From Roridomyces roridus (taxonomy: Eukaryota; Basidiomycota; Agaricomycetes; Agaricales; Mycenaceae): a DNA stretch of 64,000 nt. The first letter of the stretch is position 1. Each line of letters begins with the position of its first letter. The stretch covers positions 124,001-188,000 of the forward strand of contig JARKIF010000024.1 of assembly GCA_029378245.1 (NCBI GenBank). Direction: 5' to 3'. The notes beneath the pieces were generated by a model that worked only from the letters and a program-made list of their open reading frames with translations, did not search any database and was not told the DNA's origin. Below, one piece after another: positions 52,302 through 64,000 of this stretch. The position numbers and the translations under genes were made by a program.

Positions 52302-53545
52302 GTCTTGACTAAGCATCCACAAATACATCTGTTCACACGACTAATCTAATCTTGACACCATGTCCACGCCCAACTCTAAATTGAGTGACTACTTCTTGCG
52401 TGTACCCAAATGCGAGGCCGACGGCTCGAACTGGAGCATATTCAAGAGCCGATTCAAATTTGCTGCTGATGCTGCCGGCTTGGCAGATCATTTGGATGCC
52501 ACTCACACGGCACCCACGGCACCTCCGATGTCAAGTAGTCCGACTGCCGCCGAAGTTGCGGCAATGGAGGCTTACGAGAAGGAGGCGAAGGTGTTCAAGT
52601 CGGGGCAGGCGATAATCAAACAGGCTATCGCGAGTGCCATTCCTGATGCACTGTTCTTGCGTGTCAAGGATATCAAGGAGGCAGCGGGACTATGGAAGAA
52701 GGTGTCGGATGAGTTTGAGATCAAGTCGAAGATGGTTACGGTGGATTTGCGACGCAGGCTACAGGATGAGCGCTGCACCGAGGGAAATGATGTGCGAGCA
52801 CATCTGGTCAAGCTTCAAACGCTTCGGACTGATTTAATTGGTATGACCGCCGATCCTGGAGATGATAATTTTACAGCAATCATTCTCGGCTCCCTTCCCC
52901 TTTCATATGATCCCTATTTGTCGGCCATCACGGCCACCTCGACTCTACTCGGTAAAACCCTGTCTCCCGATGATCTCATCCGTGGCCTCAATGAAGAGGC
53001 TGATCGCCGCAGTCTAAAGAAGAAATCCAAGAAGGATGACAACGACATTGCGTTCACAGCAGGTGATCGCGGTAATGGCGGCCGTCGCGGCGGCGCGCCA
53101 AAGTCCAACGTGGAGTGCTACAACTGCCACAAGAAAGGACATGTCAAGGCTGACTGTTGGGCGAAGGGTGGAGGCAAGGAAGGACAGGGTCCAAGTGGGA
53201 AGTGGAAGAAGGGCAAAGACAGGGGAAGGGGCAGGGACAACGCAAATGTCGCCACTGAGAAGGACGATGACGGAGTTTGGATGGCGTGGGCTGACGAAAA
53301 CCTACGGTCATTCCACGCCGAGTTCGACGCGATCGAACAAAGCATTGTGGCATGTGCGCGCGGCGCCAGCCAGGATGGACACTGGTCCAGTGACGATGAA
53401 GACTTCTTTGTGAGTGATGAAGAAGATGGCATCGTTGATGCGGGTCCGATCGCCGAGCAAGGAAACTCGGCAGACATAGGATTTGCATGCGGAGCGGCAG
53501 GCTCTGAAACTTCCGACTACGCTTCAATGCCAGAGTTGCAGAGTA

Positions 53546-53800
53546 CAGCCGTTTTCAAAACAGTATACGGGTTTGGGGCCTCGCTCCACGTACATTTTTG
53601 CTGACCTTTGTTTGACGGAGAGTCGAGCTTCCGCTCCACTCGACTCCGCAACTCAATTAAAGAGCTGTGCCGTGGCTAGACGTCATTTCCCTTTCCGGGC
53701 AGGCAAGTGGAGTCGAAGCAGACTCAGCGGCATACAGAGGTCAACCCAAACGACGGTGGAGCACTGGATCAAAACCCGTATACCGTTTTGAAAACGGCTG
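53546..53800. mobile_element. Tc1/mariner-type MITE (255 bp)
   Basis: Inverted ends CAGCCGTTTTCAAAAC at both sides (continuing GTATACGGGTTT), a TA target duplication, no coding sequence. It sits in copia-3 Gag. TA duplication and CAG-type ends fit the Tc1/mariner superfamily, possibly pogo/Fot1-like. Confidence 0.85.
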
Positions 53801-56554
53801 TATGGCGGACAGTTACGATGAAGACACAGACGACGACATGCCGGACTTGATGAGCATGTCGAATAGCAGTGATGAAGAAGATGGCTTGGATGATGAACCA
53901 ATGCCGAATCTGCAAAGTGTCTCGGCCTCTGAAGATCAAGAAGGCCCGTCGGCAATGAATGATTTTCTCTCGCACACACATCTGAATGTTGAAGTGTTGG
54001 AGAGCAGGAAGCCATCTATTCAAGACTGGCTGACAGGTGTGGCAGATAGCGAGCAAGAGGAAGATGAAATTGTCATTTCAACCTACGACTCAGCTCTACT
54101 GGCCAGCACAGGAGACCCACCCGGAGTCGAGACAGAGCTCTACGACTCGGGCGCCTCGCGACATATGACCCCCTATCGGCACCGCCTGATCAACTACGAA
54201 CCAATCTCGCCGCGATCTATCACCGCGGCGGACAATGGAACATTCACTGCAATTGGTCAGGGAGATATGCATATCAACATCCCGAACGGCACCACAGCGG
54301 TCAGAATCCTGTTGAAAGGAGTCTGGTACGCGCCGAAACTGGGACTCACCTTGGTCTCAATCAGCAAGATTACGGACGCGGGATATGCGGCATTGTTTCG
54401 AGACAATCTCTGCCGGATTTTTGACAAGAAGCGTAAGCTTTTGGGTCTCATTCACAAACAGAACGGGACGTACCGAGTGCAGCACACACGAGAAGTGCCC
54501 ATTTTTGTTGGGAGTGCTGTCGAGACGGTCTCCATCGAGGACCTGCATCGCCGTATGGGTCACATCGCGCCGGACGCCGCGAAACGTCTTGTGAAGGACG
54601 GGTTAGTGACTGGGATCAAGCTCGACAACTCGACAAACATACACTCGTGTGATTCGTGCGAGTATGCCAAGATGACACGCAAACCTATCGCCAAAGAACG
54701 ACAAGAGGAGCGTGCCACAAACCTGGGTGATACCATTCACTCGGACGTCTGGGGACCATCCCCGACACGGTCGATCAACCATCGAGAGTACTATGCCAGC
54801 TTCACGGACGACTATTCACGCTGGAGCAAGATTTACATTCAGCGTACCAAGGACGAAACATTCGACTCTTACCGTGCATATGAGGCATGGCTCTGGACGC
54901 AATTCGGCGTCAAGATCAAGAAACTCCACTCAGATCGAGGTGGAGAGTACTGGAGCGAGGATTTCGACGCACACCTCGCCAGCGCTGGGACAGAACGAAG
55001 CTTCACAGTCCACGGCACACCCGAGCACAACGGAATCTCGGAGCGCTGGAATCGAACGCTGTTGGAACGCGTTCGCGCTATGCTACACGCTAGCGGACTG
55101 CCCAAGTTCTTGTGGGCAGAGGCGGTAAATCATGCAACGTACTTGAAGAATTGTACGTCGACCCGCACGCTCAACGGCAAGACGCCGTATGAGATGATTT
55201 ACAAGAGGAAGCCCAACCTTGCATATCTGCCGGAGTTTGGGGCGAAGGTCTGGGTGCATGACCCGGATAACACGAAGCTTGACGGTCGATCGACGATCGG
55301 ACGATGGGTTGGATTCGACGAGGTGAGCAGCGGGCACAGGATATATTATGAGGGGAAGCACAGGATAGCTGTCGAACGGAGTGTGAAATTCGACAAGGAC
55401 GACGTTCTGGTACCATTTCCAGACGAGTGGCGGCTTGAGGGGGAGCAGGATGGTGGCAATCAGCCATCGTCTGCAATTCAAAATTCAAGCACGCACCAGA
55501 ATCCACCTCCTTCCGTTCAAACAACCGCTCCCGCTCCCGCTGCACCAGCACCCAAAACCCCGCCGTCAAAGTCGACGCCGCTAGCAGAGTCACCGTCCAT
55601 CGCAAAGCTCAAGTCGGAATTGGCCAAGACGGACCCGCTGGGTCCAGATTTCGAAGCACCAGAGGACGAACCTACTGGAAGTGGTCAGCGCATGCGAAAA
55701 CCATCAGCGTACCTCCGAAATCTGCAGAGTGGCGCCGGGACGATGACCCACTATCCATCTCGAGACCCCAAAGTCCCCGTCGGCATGCGAGTGCCCGAAG
55801 CACCGAAGATTGTCGAGGAGGAGGATGTAGCAGAGATGGCCGCGCAGGCCAACATGTCGGAGGACTGGGAGATGGTCCACATCCTCGAGCATGGGCTCGT
55901 GGCTGCGACGTCACAGTCAGAAGCATTGGACCCGAGTTTTGATGAAGCCAAGCGACGGCCCGATTGGCCGCATTGGGAAGCGGCGATCAAAGCGGAACTT
56001 GACTCGCTCAAAGCTGCCGGCACGTGGGAGATTGTTGAACGCCCCGAGAACAGAAACATTGTCGACTGCAAGTGGGTCCTACGCATCAAGAAGAACGCTG
56101 CCGGTGAAATTGAGAAATACAAGGCGCGTCTCGTTGCACGAGGATTCACTCAAGTCCACGGAGTTGATTTTTACGAGACATTCTCACCGACTGCCAAGCT
56201 CGCGTCTATTCGACTAATTCTCGCGATCGCAGCGCGCAACGACTGGGATATTGATATGTTCGATTTCAACAGCGCGTACCTCAACGGGGAACTTGACCCC
56301 GACGAGGACATCTACATGGAGCAACCTCCGGGCTACGAATTTTCCGACCGTACGACTTTTGTGTTGAAACTCAAGAAGGCATTGTACGGGTTGAAGCAGG
56401 GAGGACGGAAGTGGTACGAGACATTGTCTCGTTTTCTGGCCCAGATTGGTCTGGCACAGTCCATGTGGATGACTGCACCATCACCAGTAGCTCGAGACAG
56501 CTGCTTGAGCAATACAAGTCCAAGATTGGGGCACACTTCAAGATGACAGACCTT

Positions 56555-57044
56555 TAGGGTGTGGTTTTTAACTCTGGTTAATTAACCAGTTAATTAACCG
56601 GTGTTTATAAACACGGTTTATAAATGTTTGGAGGAAAAGGTCAGTTTATAAATGCAATTACATAATACAGTTGGCGGAAATTGAATCTTTTCGCAGTCTA
56701 TTCAGACCAAGTATGAGATGAGATGGGATGAATGTTACCACCAAACTGATGTGTGCATCATATCACGGACCAAATGAGGTTTGATTCAGACCTGATCACT
56801 GAATGATGTGCCTCTTGAAGGGCACAGTGACTACTCAGGGTTGATTTCATACAGGATAAGGTTTGAATGTACACAGAGGACATACAGGAAGGGGTGGGAG
56901 GGTGCAGGAGCAAAAAATTCATTGCTGAGGCCATTTTTCAGGCCTTTTGAGGCCTGGTTTATTAACCAGTTTATAAACAGCCCGGTTTGCAAACCGGGTT
57001 ATAAACCAGTTTTTAATGGTCAGGGAATTGAAAACCACACCCTA
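56555..57044. mobile_element. hAT-type MITE (490 bp)
   Basis: Inverted ends TAGGGTGTGGTTTT, a perfect 8-bp duplication CAGACCTT (56547-56554, 57045-57052), no coding sequence. The interior is rich in GGTTTATAAACC-like and TTAATTAACC palindromes. It interrupts copia-3 RT. Confidence 0.9.
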
Positions 57045-57929
57045 CAGACCTTGGGTCTGTCAGTTGGCTACTCGGCATAGAAATTCGACGAAACCGCGAG
57101 GCACATACGATTTCACTCTCGCAGAAATCATATCTCGAATCAATCCTCGAACGGTTCAACTTTGCCGACACCAAACCCCTTGCGATGCCTATGGATCCCA
57201 ATGTTCAACTCACGACGGATCATTGTGCCAAGAGCGTACGGGAGATTGCCGCTATGAAGTGTGTTCCCTACCGAGAGGCTGTTGGATCCTTGATGTGGGC
57301 TGCAGTTGGTACTCGGCCTGATATTGCCTTCGCCGTCGGAGTTCTGTCGAAATTTCTCGACAACCCGGGACTCTCACACTGGGAAGCCGCCAAGCGCGTC
57401 TTCCGTTACCTTCAAGGCACAAAGGATTGGAGACTCACCTATGGTGGAGGAAAGGCTGGTCTGGAAGGATATTCAGACGCAGATGGAATGTCACAAGAGC
57501 ACAGGCGGGCCATTTCTGGCTACGCATTTATTGTTGATGGGGGAGCAATCTCGTGGAGTTCCAAGAAACAGGAACTCGTTACACTCTCAACCACAGAGGC
57601 TGAATATGTCGCGATGACCTATGCCGCGAAGGAAGCTATGTGGCTTCGCCAGTTGATTGGTGAATTATTTCGCCCTCTTGAACGTCCCATTACTTTGCAT
57701 GGAGACAACCAATCAGCAATCGCTCTCGCCCACTCCGAAGCCGGTCAATTTCACGCACGCACCAAACACATTGATATTCGATATCATTTCATTCGCTATG
57801 TGATTGCGGATCGCTCAATTCATTTGGTTTATTGTCCAACCAATGATATGGTCGCGGATACGTTGACCAAGGCCCTGCCCAGTGCCAAGGCAAAGCACTT
57901 CGCTAATGCTCTGGGACTTTGTTCGGTTT

Positions 57930-57938
57930 GAGGGGGAG
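57930..57938 (+). other. Polypurine tract of copia element 3
   Basis: GAGGGGGAG immediately before the right LTR. Confidence 0.85.
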
Positions 57939-58140
57939 TGTTGGGAAAGCAAATCTCGTTTGGGAATCTGCTGGGATTGGTGGAAAGACCTCGGAGCAAT
58001 ATCGGACAAGACAGTAGAGAGTTCGCACTGCGGCACAGTCCGCAGGCCATCATTCCGCAGTACCCGAGCAGTATATAAGGCCTGTAAATTTTCGTAGTAT
58101 GAACAAGTTTTCCCCCACTTTTGAGTCCGTTCATTCAATA
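57939..58140 (+). repeat. Right LTR of copia element 3
   Basis: 202 bp, four differences by eye from 52086-52287. Confidence 0.93.
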
Positions 58141-58316
58141 TCGCCTCCTGCCATATAAGGAAAATCTCGAGTCTTGACGAGAGGCAGGATACTCACAAGA
58201 AAGCCTGGCTCGCGAGGCTAAATGAACGCAAAAGTACAGTTCCATTTCGTTATTTGAATACAGCCCTTAAAGTATAATTGATCTACTACCGAGTCCCCCA
58301 GTTTGCCTTCAACCCT

Positions 58317-60243
58317 CTACGCCGGAGCCTCCTCAAGCGCGAGCACCTGTGCGACTTTGGAGTCGCGAGGGACGAGGTTGATGCGGAAGGGCACAGGCGA
58401 ACGCCCCGAGAGGCCGTCGTACTCCTTCAAGTCGATGGGTTCTTCGGGGAGCGCTTCCATCGTGAACGCCCACAGCATGCGCGAGATGGTGAGCCAGATT
58501 TCACGCTCAGCGACGATCATTCCTGGGCAAATGCGGCGGCTGTATCCAAGAATCAGCTTACAATCCTTCAGGCTCCTGTTAAGGTACGCACCCAGCTCCA
58601 AACATCCAGTGATCCCGCTCATACGGGTCAGCAAGGTTGGCGCTCTCAGCCGAGGTGAGGTTGTCGTGCATATAGCGCTCGGGGTCGAACTTGTCGGGGT
58701 TGGCGTGGCGTTTGGGATCGTGATGCATCGTGAAGGTGTTGAGGACGACAACGGTACCCTTGGGGATGAATTGGCCCTTGTAGGTGAAGCCCTCGCTCGC
58801 GACATGTGGGGTGCCCAACCAGAAAGGGTTGTGGCATCGCTCGACTTCCTTGACGATGGCGTGGCAGAAGGGGAGGTTCTGTGATTTTCGTTAGGTTTCC
58901 TGGTAATTTTTTTTGACAGGAAGAACAAATCACCTTCTCGTCGTCGACGGTGGGCATGCGATCCCGTCCAACGACTCTGTCGAGCTCATCCTGTGCTCGT
59001 TTCTGGATCTCGGGGTACGCGGGAATGAGCGCCGAGAACCACTGCATGATGGCGGCCGTCTGTTGTCACAGAATTAGCCTCTGACTTTAAAACTCGGCAT
59101 CCCGCACTCACAGTTTCGACACCGCCAATCATGAAAGCCGACGCGAGGATGGACATGTCCAGATGGTCCATCTCCTCCTCCACCTTGGACTCCAACATCG
59201 TCTTGGCCAAACAATCCGGGACGTTCTCCCCCATTAGCATCCTGTGGTCGAGATCCTTGATCATGCCACCGTACGTCTCCACCAACTTCTCGTGAAGCTT
59301 CTCGCCACGGCTGCGCATCGGCGTGGGCAGGTGTTGTAGGATGGGGATAAAATCGACGAGATTGGACACGGGGCCGGTGACGTTCATGAATTCGCGGCTG
59401 ATTTTGAGCGCTTGGCCGACGAGGGGGTGGTAGATGCTACCGGTACGAGTGCCGAAAACAATGGAGAGCATGTTGTTGAGCGAGGCGCGGCCGGCGTGGG
59501 GCTGAGGGTTGATTGGCACTGTGCCGCCTCGACTCTCTTGGTACATGGCTTTGATGAGAACGGTAGCCTCCGAGTCGAGGATGTTGGTGTAGCCGTCGAC
59601 GGCGCGTTGGTTGAGCCAGGTGCTCGCAATCCGACGGTGCTTACGCCTGAATTCCACATCAGCTGGGAATCGACTGGAACAAGGGAATGCTCACCATCGG
59701 TCGTTGTAGGGTGTGGCAGTGATTCCCCGCCCGACAAAGACTGTCTTGCTCTTGACGAACATCTCCTTCCGAGATGAGAAGACAGCGCCATTGGTCACCT
59801 GTTCCCGTCGGCGGTCAAGATCTTTGTGTAACCAATAGAAGAAAGCACTCACGATGAGGTCTTTGACGATCTCGGGACTCGAGACGACCACGAAGAGCTG
59901 GTTGCCCAGCCACAGTGAATACAAGTCACCGAATTTCTTGGCCCATCGGTCGAGGGTGATCTCGGGATATTGAGAGAGGGAAAAGAAGGATCCCAGAATC
60001 GGGAATCCTGATCGGCGATCAGCGGTGTTCAAATTTCCAAGCTCCGAACAAACCTCTGGGTCCCGCCGGGATGTTGTTCCCGTCTTTGTCGACCAGTGGT
60101 GGCTCAAAGAGCTTGAGTGACCAATACACGGCGGCGACTACTACCGCCCCGAGAGCGGCGAATGTGAGGAGGGGGTGTTGAATGCTCGTGGAACCATCCA
60201 TCGACTGATGGGCCGCTGAGATGTTGTTGGTTGCAAATTCCAT
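58317..60243 (-). CDS. Cytochrome P450 monooxygenase
   Basis: Seven exons: 60243..60054, 60007..59853, 59798..59695, 59646..59112, 59059..58934, 58878..58592 and 58539..58317, all in phase, giving 539 aa. N-terminal anchor HPLLTFAALGAVVVAAVYW, then the proline hinge IPAGPRGFPILGS. The I-helix segment is FMIGGVETTAAIM (Thr pair conserved), the ExxR motif is in VKEVERCHNPFWLGTPH, the PERF-like region is FDPERY, and the heme-binding loop, rebuilt across the last intron, is FGAGRRICPG with the axial Cys. An ER-bound class II P450 needing a reductase partner. The subfamily cannot be assigned by eye; it resembles the phenylacetate-hydroxylase-like group. No biosynthetic cluster is evident around it. 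Confidence 0.92.
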
Positions 60244-62089
60244 AGCGGGAGGGGATCAAGGATGAGAGAAGAGAAGTATTTGTTGTGGGTTCTGAGGTTG
60301 TTGTTTTTGTCGAGAACCCCAGCGGGTTTTTATATCGTCTTCTGCAACGGGCGGTTCTACGTACCGATCTATGCAGGAGAATTCCAATGGCTAGAGAACT
60401 CCGTCTTCGAGCGAGGATGCACACGACAAAGGGAATAGTCATCCGTAGGGAACGAGACCGAGTACCACAAAATGAGGTCAGGAGAGCCTGATTGGAAGGG
60501 AATGGCTATCAAAGAACCTGGATTTCCGGCACCGACCATGCAGACGAGGCTCGGAGCTCGGACGTGGATGACAGCTCGATACTCTTACCATGAGGAAAGG
60601 TTCACAGCGGTGATCTTTTTGTTGGAAATTTGTCAGAGGCCCCGGGTCTATCCGCTCTTCTCCAGGTGCCGAAGTCAAATAATTGTTCGACGTTCAAGTG
60701 CCCAATGATTTCCGAGTACTTACAAGTTCAGTGGGGGGCGCCAACAGTCCTAGTTGCTCAAAATACGTCGACCTGGGCCTCGAAGAATTCACCATCTTAC
60801 CTGGTTCCAGGCACCCAGTACCTCCGTTGTACTCCGCTTACTTCCTGACTACGAATGCTTCGACTTCGTCGGCGCAGCACACGGACTTCGGATCCTGAGT
60901 AGAAAAAGGAAAGTTGGCCCCGTTGCAACGTTCGCGGAGATCAATGCATATCGCGCGCATGCTTCTGCGTCAGCCGAGTCCGGCCATCGCGGCCCAGATC
61001 GTGGATCACGATCGGCATCGGTATCCGCCTGGCTAGATCAACAAGTTCATTAATATTCTTGCGTCATTGCTTCGCGTTTGTCCTCTGGAAGACTCCAACC
61101 AAAGTAACTAATTACAGCGGCTCGCTCAGGATAGCAACGACCAGATGACCTCCTTGGCCGAGACTGCTTACCATTTGCCCGACCCTGCACCGGAACGCCC
61201 TGGAACGACATCAGTCATGACCGGATTGTTCTGATTCCCCCAGGGTGGCAAGGTCCATGTGGATATGTGATTCCACTCTTTGTCGGCGTTCACACAGTGA
61301 TGAGGACTTCACGGAGATCAGGAGGGATTTGCGTGCTTCTGTGAATTGATGACCGCCGAAGAACCACCTTGTTAATCCGTCTCCTGATCTGTATCGACGC
61401 CCTCTCAGCGCCGATGTGGATCATGATCAAGCCGATATGCCGCCTCGGCACCCTCCACCAAATTAATTAGATCAATGGAATCATACTACCTCCTCAATTT
61501 TATGTAACGCAGGAGTCGTATCAAGAGTAATCCAAAGCGGCGTCGGCTAGCTCACCCGCTCTGTGTTTGCAAATCTGTTCGAGACAACTGCTCGTGTATA
61601 TGCTGCAGGCGCCGAGGTAAGTGCTGGTCCTTGAGTATACTGACACGAAATTCCCTGGGGTCGGCTTGTGACTCGTGAGGAGCTTCTGAAGGCCTGGCCG
61701 TCTCGTATGGATCAAAGGATCCGCACAGAATATTAATGGATCTGGGATGGAGGCATTGTTCAAAGTTGTGGGTCAGGCTTGGGAACGTCCCCCCTCCAAC
61801 CTTCAGTCAGTTTCGCCTCCTACTAAGCCTCAAGCAACATACGATAAATAAATAAAGGAACGAATGTATGCAAGTACAGCGTAACACCGATACTGTATGT
61901 GGATCAACGAGCTACACGGCGATTACAACAAAGTGGAAGTATAATATTAACAATGGATTGAGGAGGAATTAGGAGCATTAGAGGCATGCGGGATACTTGT
62001 ATGGTCCCACATCCAACGATACGTCGAGCCAGCTCATCCCTTAAGCAGCAGCAGCACATCTCTAAAATTGCGTGTTGGTTGAAGTTCGT
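60244..62089. other. Intergenic stretch, no recognised gene
   Basis: About 1.8 kb with short reading frames only. No domain, LTR, TIR or RNA gene recognised. Confidence 0.5.
60327..60334 (-). promoter_or_regulatory. TATA box of the P450 gene
   Basis: TATAAAAA on the minus strand, about 85 bp upstream of the start codon at 60243. Confidence 0.5.
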
Positions 62090-63318
62090 TCATTCAACCT
62101 TGATCTGTTCACAGCCTCATCAGCGGCGGCAGAAGTAATAACTGAGAGACTCACCATCGGCGGGAAGAAATGATCTTGGAGCTTGAACGTCTCCGCGCAT
62201 CGACTTAGTGGCTCCTCGCCCCCACTCCCCAAATACGTATCATAACACAACCACTGAGGCACCAAATCAGCTATAACGCGCCTCGCCCTATCCAACCTCG
62301 CACCCATCTCCACCGAGCTGGGAAATTCGCGCTCGGCAGCAGCGAGCGCCTGTTCCCACGATGCACTCACACTGCGCGTGCACGCGTCGTGTTTCTCCGC
62401 CGTGCAGTACACCGTGTATATCGGGAAGGAGGGTGGATTCGAGCGGATGTTAGACCAGGAGGAAGAGAGGGACCAGTGAGCGGCCAGCATTCGTACGAGG
62501 TGAACGGGTGGGATGCCTGTTGTCGGGAATGGAATGGGGTTGGCAAGGGTCGCCATGGGGGTAGTGCCCCCGGAGCGCGTTGAGCGCGTGAGGTGGAGGG
62601 CATATAGACGTGTTAGGAAGACGTGGTCGGATTGCATCTCGGCGGCGTCGAGGGCAGAGGTGAGTATCAGCGCTGATTTGGGCTCGGACTCGGACTCGAT
62701 GCGTTGTATCCAGAGTTCGGCGAGTTCGGTGCGCAGAGAATACCATTGTGGTTTGTCGCAGACTTTGTATATCGTCGCGATGTCGGTGGCGGAAAGGTGT
62801 TTGGAGTGTTTGAAGTGAGATGTGATCAGTAGGAAAGCCCAATTTTGCCACGCCTCCATGTCGTATTTGTGCGCAAGACGAGCTACCGCAATGACCTGGG
62901 GTAACTCTGACGCTGGAACAGAGGTAATTTGAGTGGCAATTACGCTTGGGTGTAATTAGACACGGAATCAGAATTCAAAAGAGAGAATGCTCACGACGCA
63001 TAAATGTATTTGAAAAGTGAACGAAAGTCGTCGGCCGAATCGTCGTGAAGGACGATGGGAAGATCATCTGATTGTCCTTCCACCTTGGTGTCCCCGACTG
63101 GAAGTGCGAACAAGGAAGCAAAGACGGGTGAATTGCTGACGAGATGGTACGTGTGTATCTGGGTAACCGATCATGTGGAAATTGTATAGCCAAGTTCCGG
63201 TAAGACACACCCTGAAAAGAGTTTGTTGAACGCGAAGAATGCAGTCGCCAGAGGGATGGTAGAAAGTCGCGTCCCGCTCAACGGGAAGAAAGTGTTGAGA
63301 ATCGGTGGGCACTTGCAT
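62090..63318 (-). CDS. BTB/POZ domain protein
   Basis: Exons 63318..63211, 63158..62995 and 62944 onward; introns of 52 and 50 nt in phases 0 and 2. A last 50-nt intron (GTGAGT after FFPPM, acceptor GAACAG) would end the protein at 62,090; read through, it would stop at 62,062. BTB core: ATFYHPSGDCILRVQQTLFR, HTYHLVSNSPVFASLFALP, DLPIVLHDDSADDFRSLFKY. The back half is helical (VARLAHKYDMEAWQNWAF) with CRCAETF-like Cys residues near the end. Length about 390 aa. Basidiomycete genomes hold many such genes; BTB domains are adaptors for Cullin-3 ligases. The partner is unknown. Confidence 0.82.
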
Positions 63319-64000
63319 GGGAGTGGAAAGAAGGAAGGAGCGAGCGAGCTGAAGAAAACGACGGTCTAGAACTACTAGTACCCTTGGCTTTGCATTGAGT
63401 CCAGCGAGCGCCGAGCCCGAGACGGTGGCCGTTGATCTCCGGATAGCGCACTTGTCAGCGTCGCTTGCGTCGGAGGCGGATGTCAGCGGACCTCAGTGAT
63501 GCCCGGTCTGAAACGAGGGACGGAGAAGGTGTGGGTGTACACCGTGCAGGGACCGAAACGCCCAACAGGTTGATACGTACACGGTCCTTGATGCGGGTTC
63601 ATGCAGATGAATAGCAGGAGAGTGAGGGAGTCTGCTCTGAGATCTGAGCCATGTGCCGTAGAGGGAAGCGTCATGGAGAACACGGAGTTGGTGAAACGGG
63701 CATGCTGATTCTGCCCGTGAGCAAAGCGAGCGACATGAAACGGCTGAAGAAGGTGGGGCGGGCCAAGGGGTGGCGACATCAAAACTGACTGACCAAGACT
63801 ACCCAAAACCGCCTTGGCAGGACCCCGAGAACTTGACCCACCACCACCAGTCGCCAATCATCCGGAAGCCTGTGCCGGTCGCCCAAAGTGAACTTTGCTC
63901 CGAGTTTGCTTTGCGTGTGAAAAACTTTTGACAGGCAGCGCGGGAAGTCGCTCTCTTGCCGATGCCTGGATCAACGGAAAGAGAAAGCTTCGTCCTGCAA
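63319..64000. other. Intergenic stretch to window end
   Basis: Upstream region of the BTB gene, then sequence with no recognised gene. A minus-strand frame at 63,483-63,857 lacks any domain. Confidence 0.45.

Larger units (their letters stand above)
52360..57931 (+). pseudogene. Gag-Pol polyprotein of copia element 3, disrupted
   Basis: Gag starts at ATG 52360 (MSTPNSKLSDYFLRV), with zinc knuckle CYNCHKKGHVKADC and an acidic region split by a 255-bp MITE; excision would rejoin MPELQS with MADSYDEDTDDD in frame. Protease LYDSGASRHMTPY, integrase (HRRMGHIAPDAAKRL, CDSCEYAKM, HSDVWGP, HSDRGGEYWS, NGISERWNRT), RT (DCKWVLRIKKNAAGEIEKYK, FDFNSAYLNGELDPDEDIYM). Near 56,450 a deletion removes the residues between FLAQIGL and VHVDDCTITSSS and shifts the frame. 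A 490-bp MITE then splits KMTDL from GSVSWLLGIEIRR. RNase H (GYSDADGMSQ, STTEAEYVAMTYA, HGDNQSAIALA, KHIDIRYHFIRYV) is intact to the stop at 57,931. Confidence 0.9.
52086..58140 (+). mobile_element. Ty1/copia retrotransposon, element 3
   Basis: 6,055 bp, LTRs of 202 bp with four differences, near-perfect target duplication TTGCC/TCGCC, primer-binding site GGTTATGGGCCCCG and polypurine tract GAGGGGGAG. The LTR ends in ...CAATA rather than CA. Two MITEs (53,546-53,800 and 56,555-57,044) and a small RT deletion near 56,450 make it defective. It is the oldest of the three copia copies by LTR divergence. Confidence 0.93.

Noticed and set aside
1..64000. CRISPR arrays, operons, ribosome-binding sites
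   Set aside because: The window is eukaryotic; no regularly spaced repeats of CRISPR type were seen.

Overview
The window looks like a chromosome segment of a mushroom-forming basidiomycete (Agaricomycetes type). The protein-coding genes carry short GT-AG introns of about 42-64 nt with recognisable branch points. F-box, BTB, MYND, MLKL-NTD and CAP10 family genes of the kind expanded in basidiomycetes are present, and the repeat content is Ty1/copia elements, hAT- and mariner-like MITEs and an endonuclease-lacking Penelope-like element (PLE). No bacterial or organellar features were seen. All exon boundaries below were worked out by eye from splice signals, reading-frame continuity and family resemblance.

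Layout. 1-10,000: a small unknown gene, an F-box pseudogene, a secreted GPI-anchored HEATH-motif protein (CON-13-like), an F-box/LRR gene and an MLKL-NTD-NADAR gene. 10,067-16,136: copia element 1 (163-bp LTRs identical by eye, TSD AAGCC), inserted about 140 bp upstream of the NADAR start codon and itself broken by two nested insertions. 16,600-23,720: an F-box pseudogene, a long stretch without recognisable genes, a GGGTAC-type repeat, and a decayed MYND zinc-finger gene split by a hAT-type MITE. 23,830-25,213: a 3-beta-HSD/Erg26-like dehydrogenase. 25,705-34,287: copia element 2 on the minus strand, inserted into what looks like an older LTR and carrying a 3.3-kb Penelope-like element in its reverse transcriptase region. 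The PLE is flanked by a 285-bp exact duplication of copia sequence and ends in a well-formed type I hammerhead ribozyme. 35,177-49,430: an MFS transporter, a CDC123/D123-like ATP-grasp protein, tRNA-like repeats (one split by a solo LTR), a GT90/CAP10 glycosyltransferase, a BRCT-to-F-box fusion gene, a BAS2-like secreted cysteine-rich protein with a duplicated domain, and a D-amino-acid oxidase. 52,086-58,140: copia element 3 with two MITEs inside it. 58,317-63,318: a cytochrome P450 and a BTB/POZ gene.

The genes do not form a pathway. The region reads as accessory sequence: single metabolic genes (P450, DAO, SDR, MFS, GT90) between fast-evolving F-box/BTB/NADAR families and repeated transposon insertion. 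The most notable structures are the hammerhead-bearing PLE with its long duplication, the MLKL-NTD-NADAR gene with a recent copia insertion at its 5' end, and the BRCT/F-box chimera.
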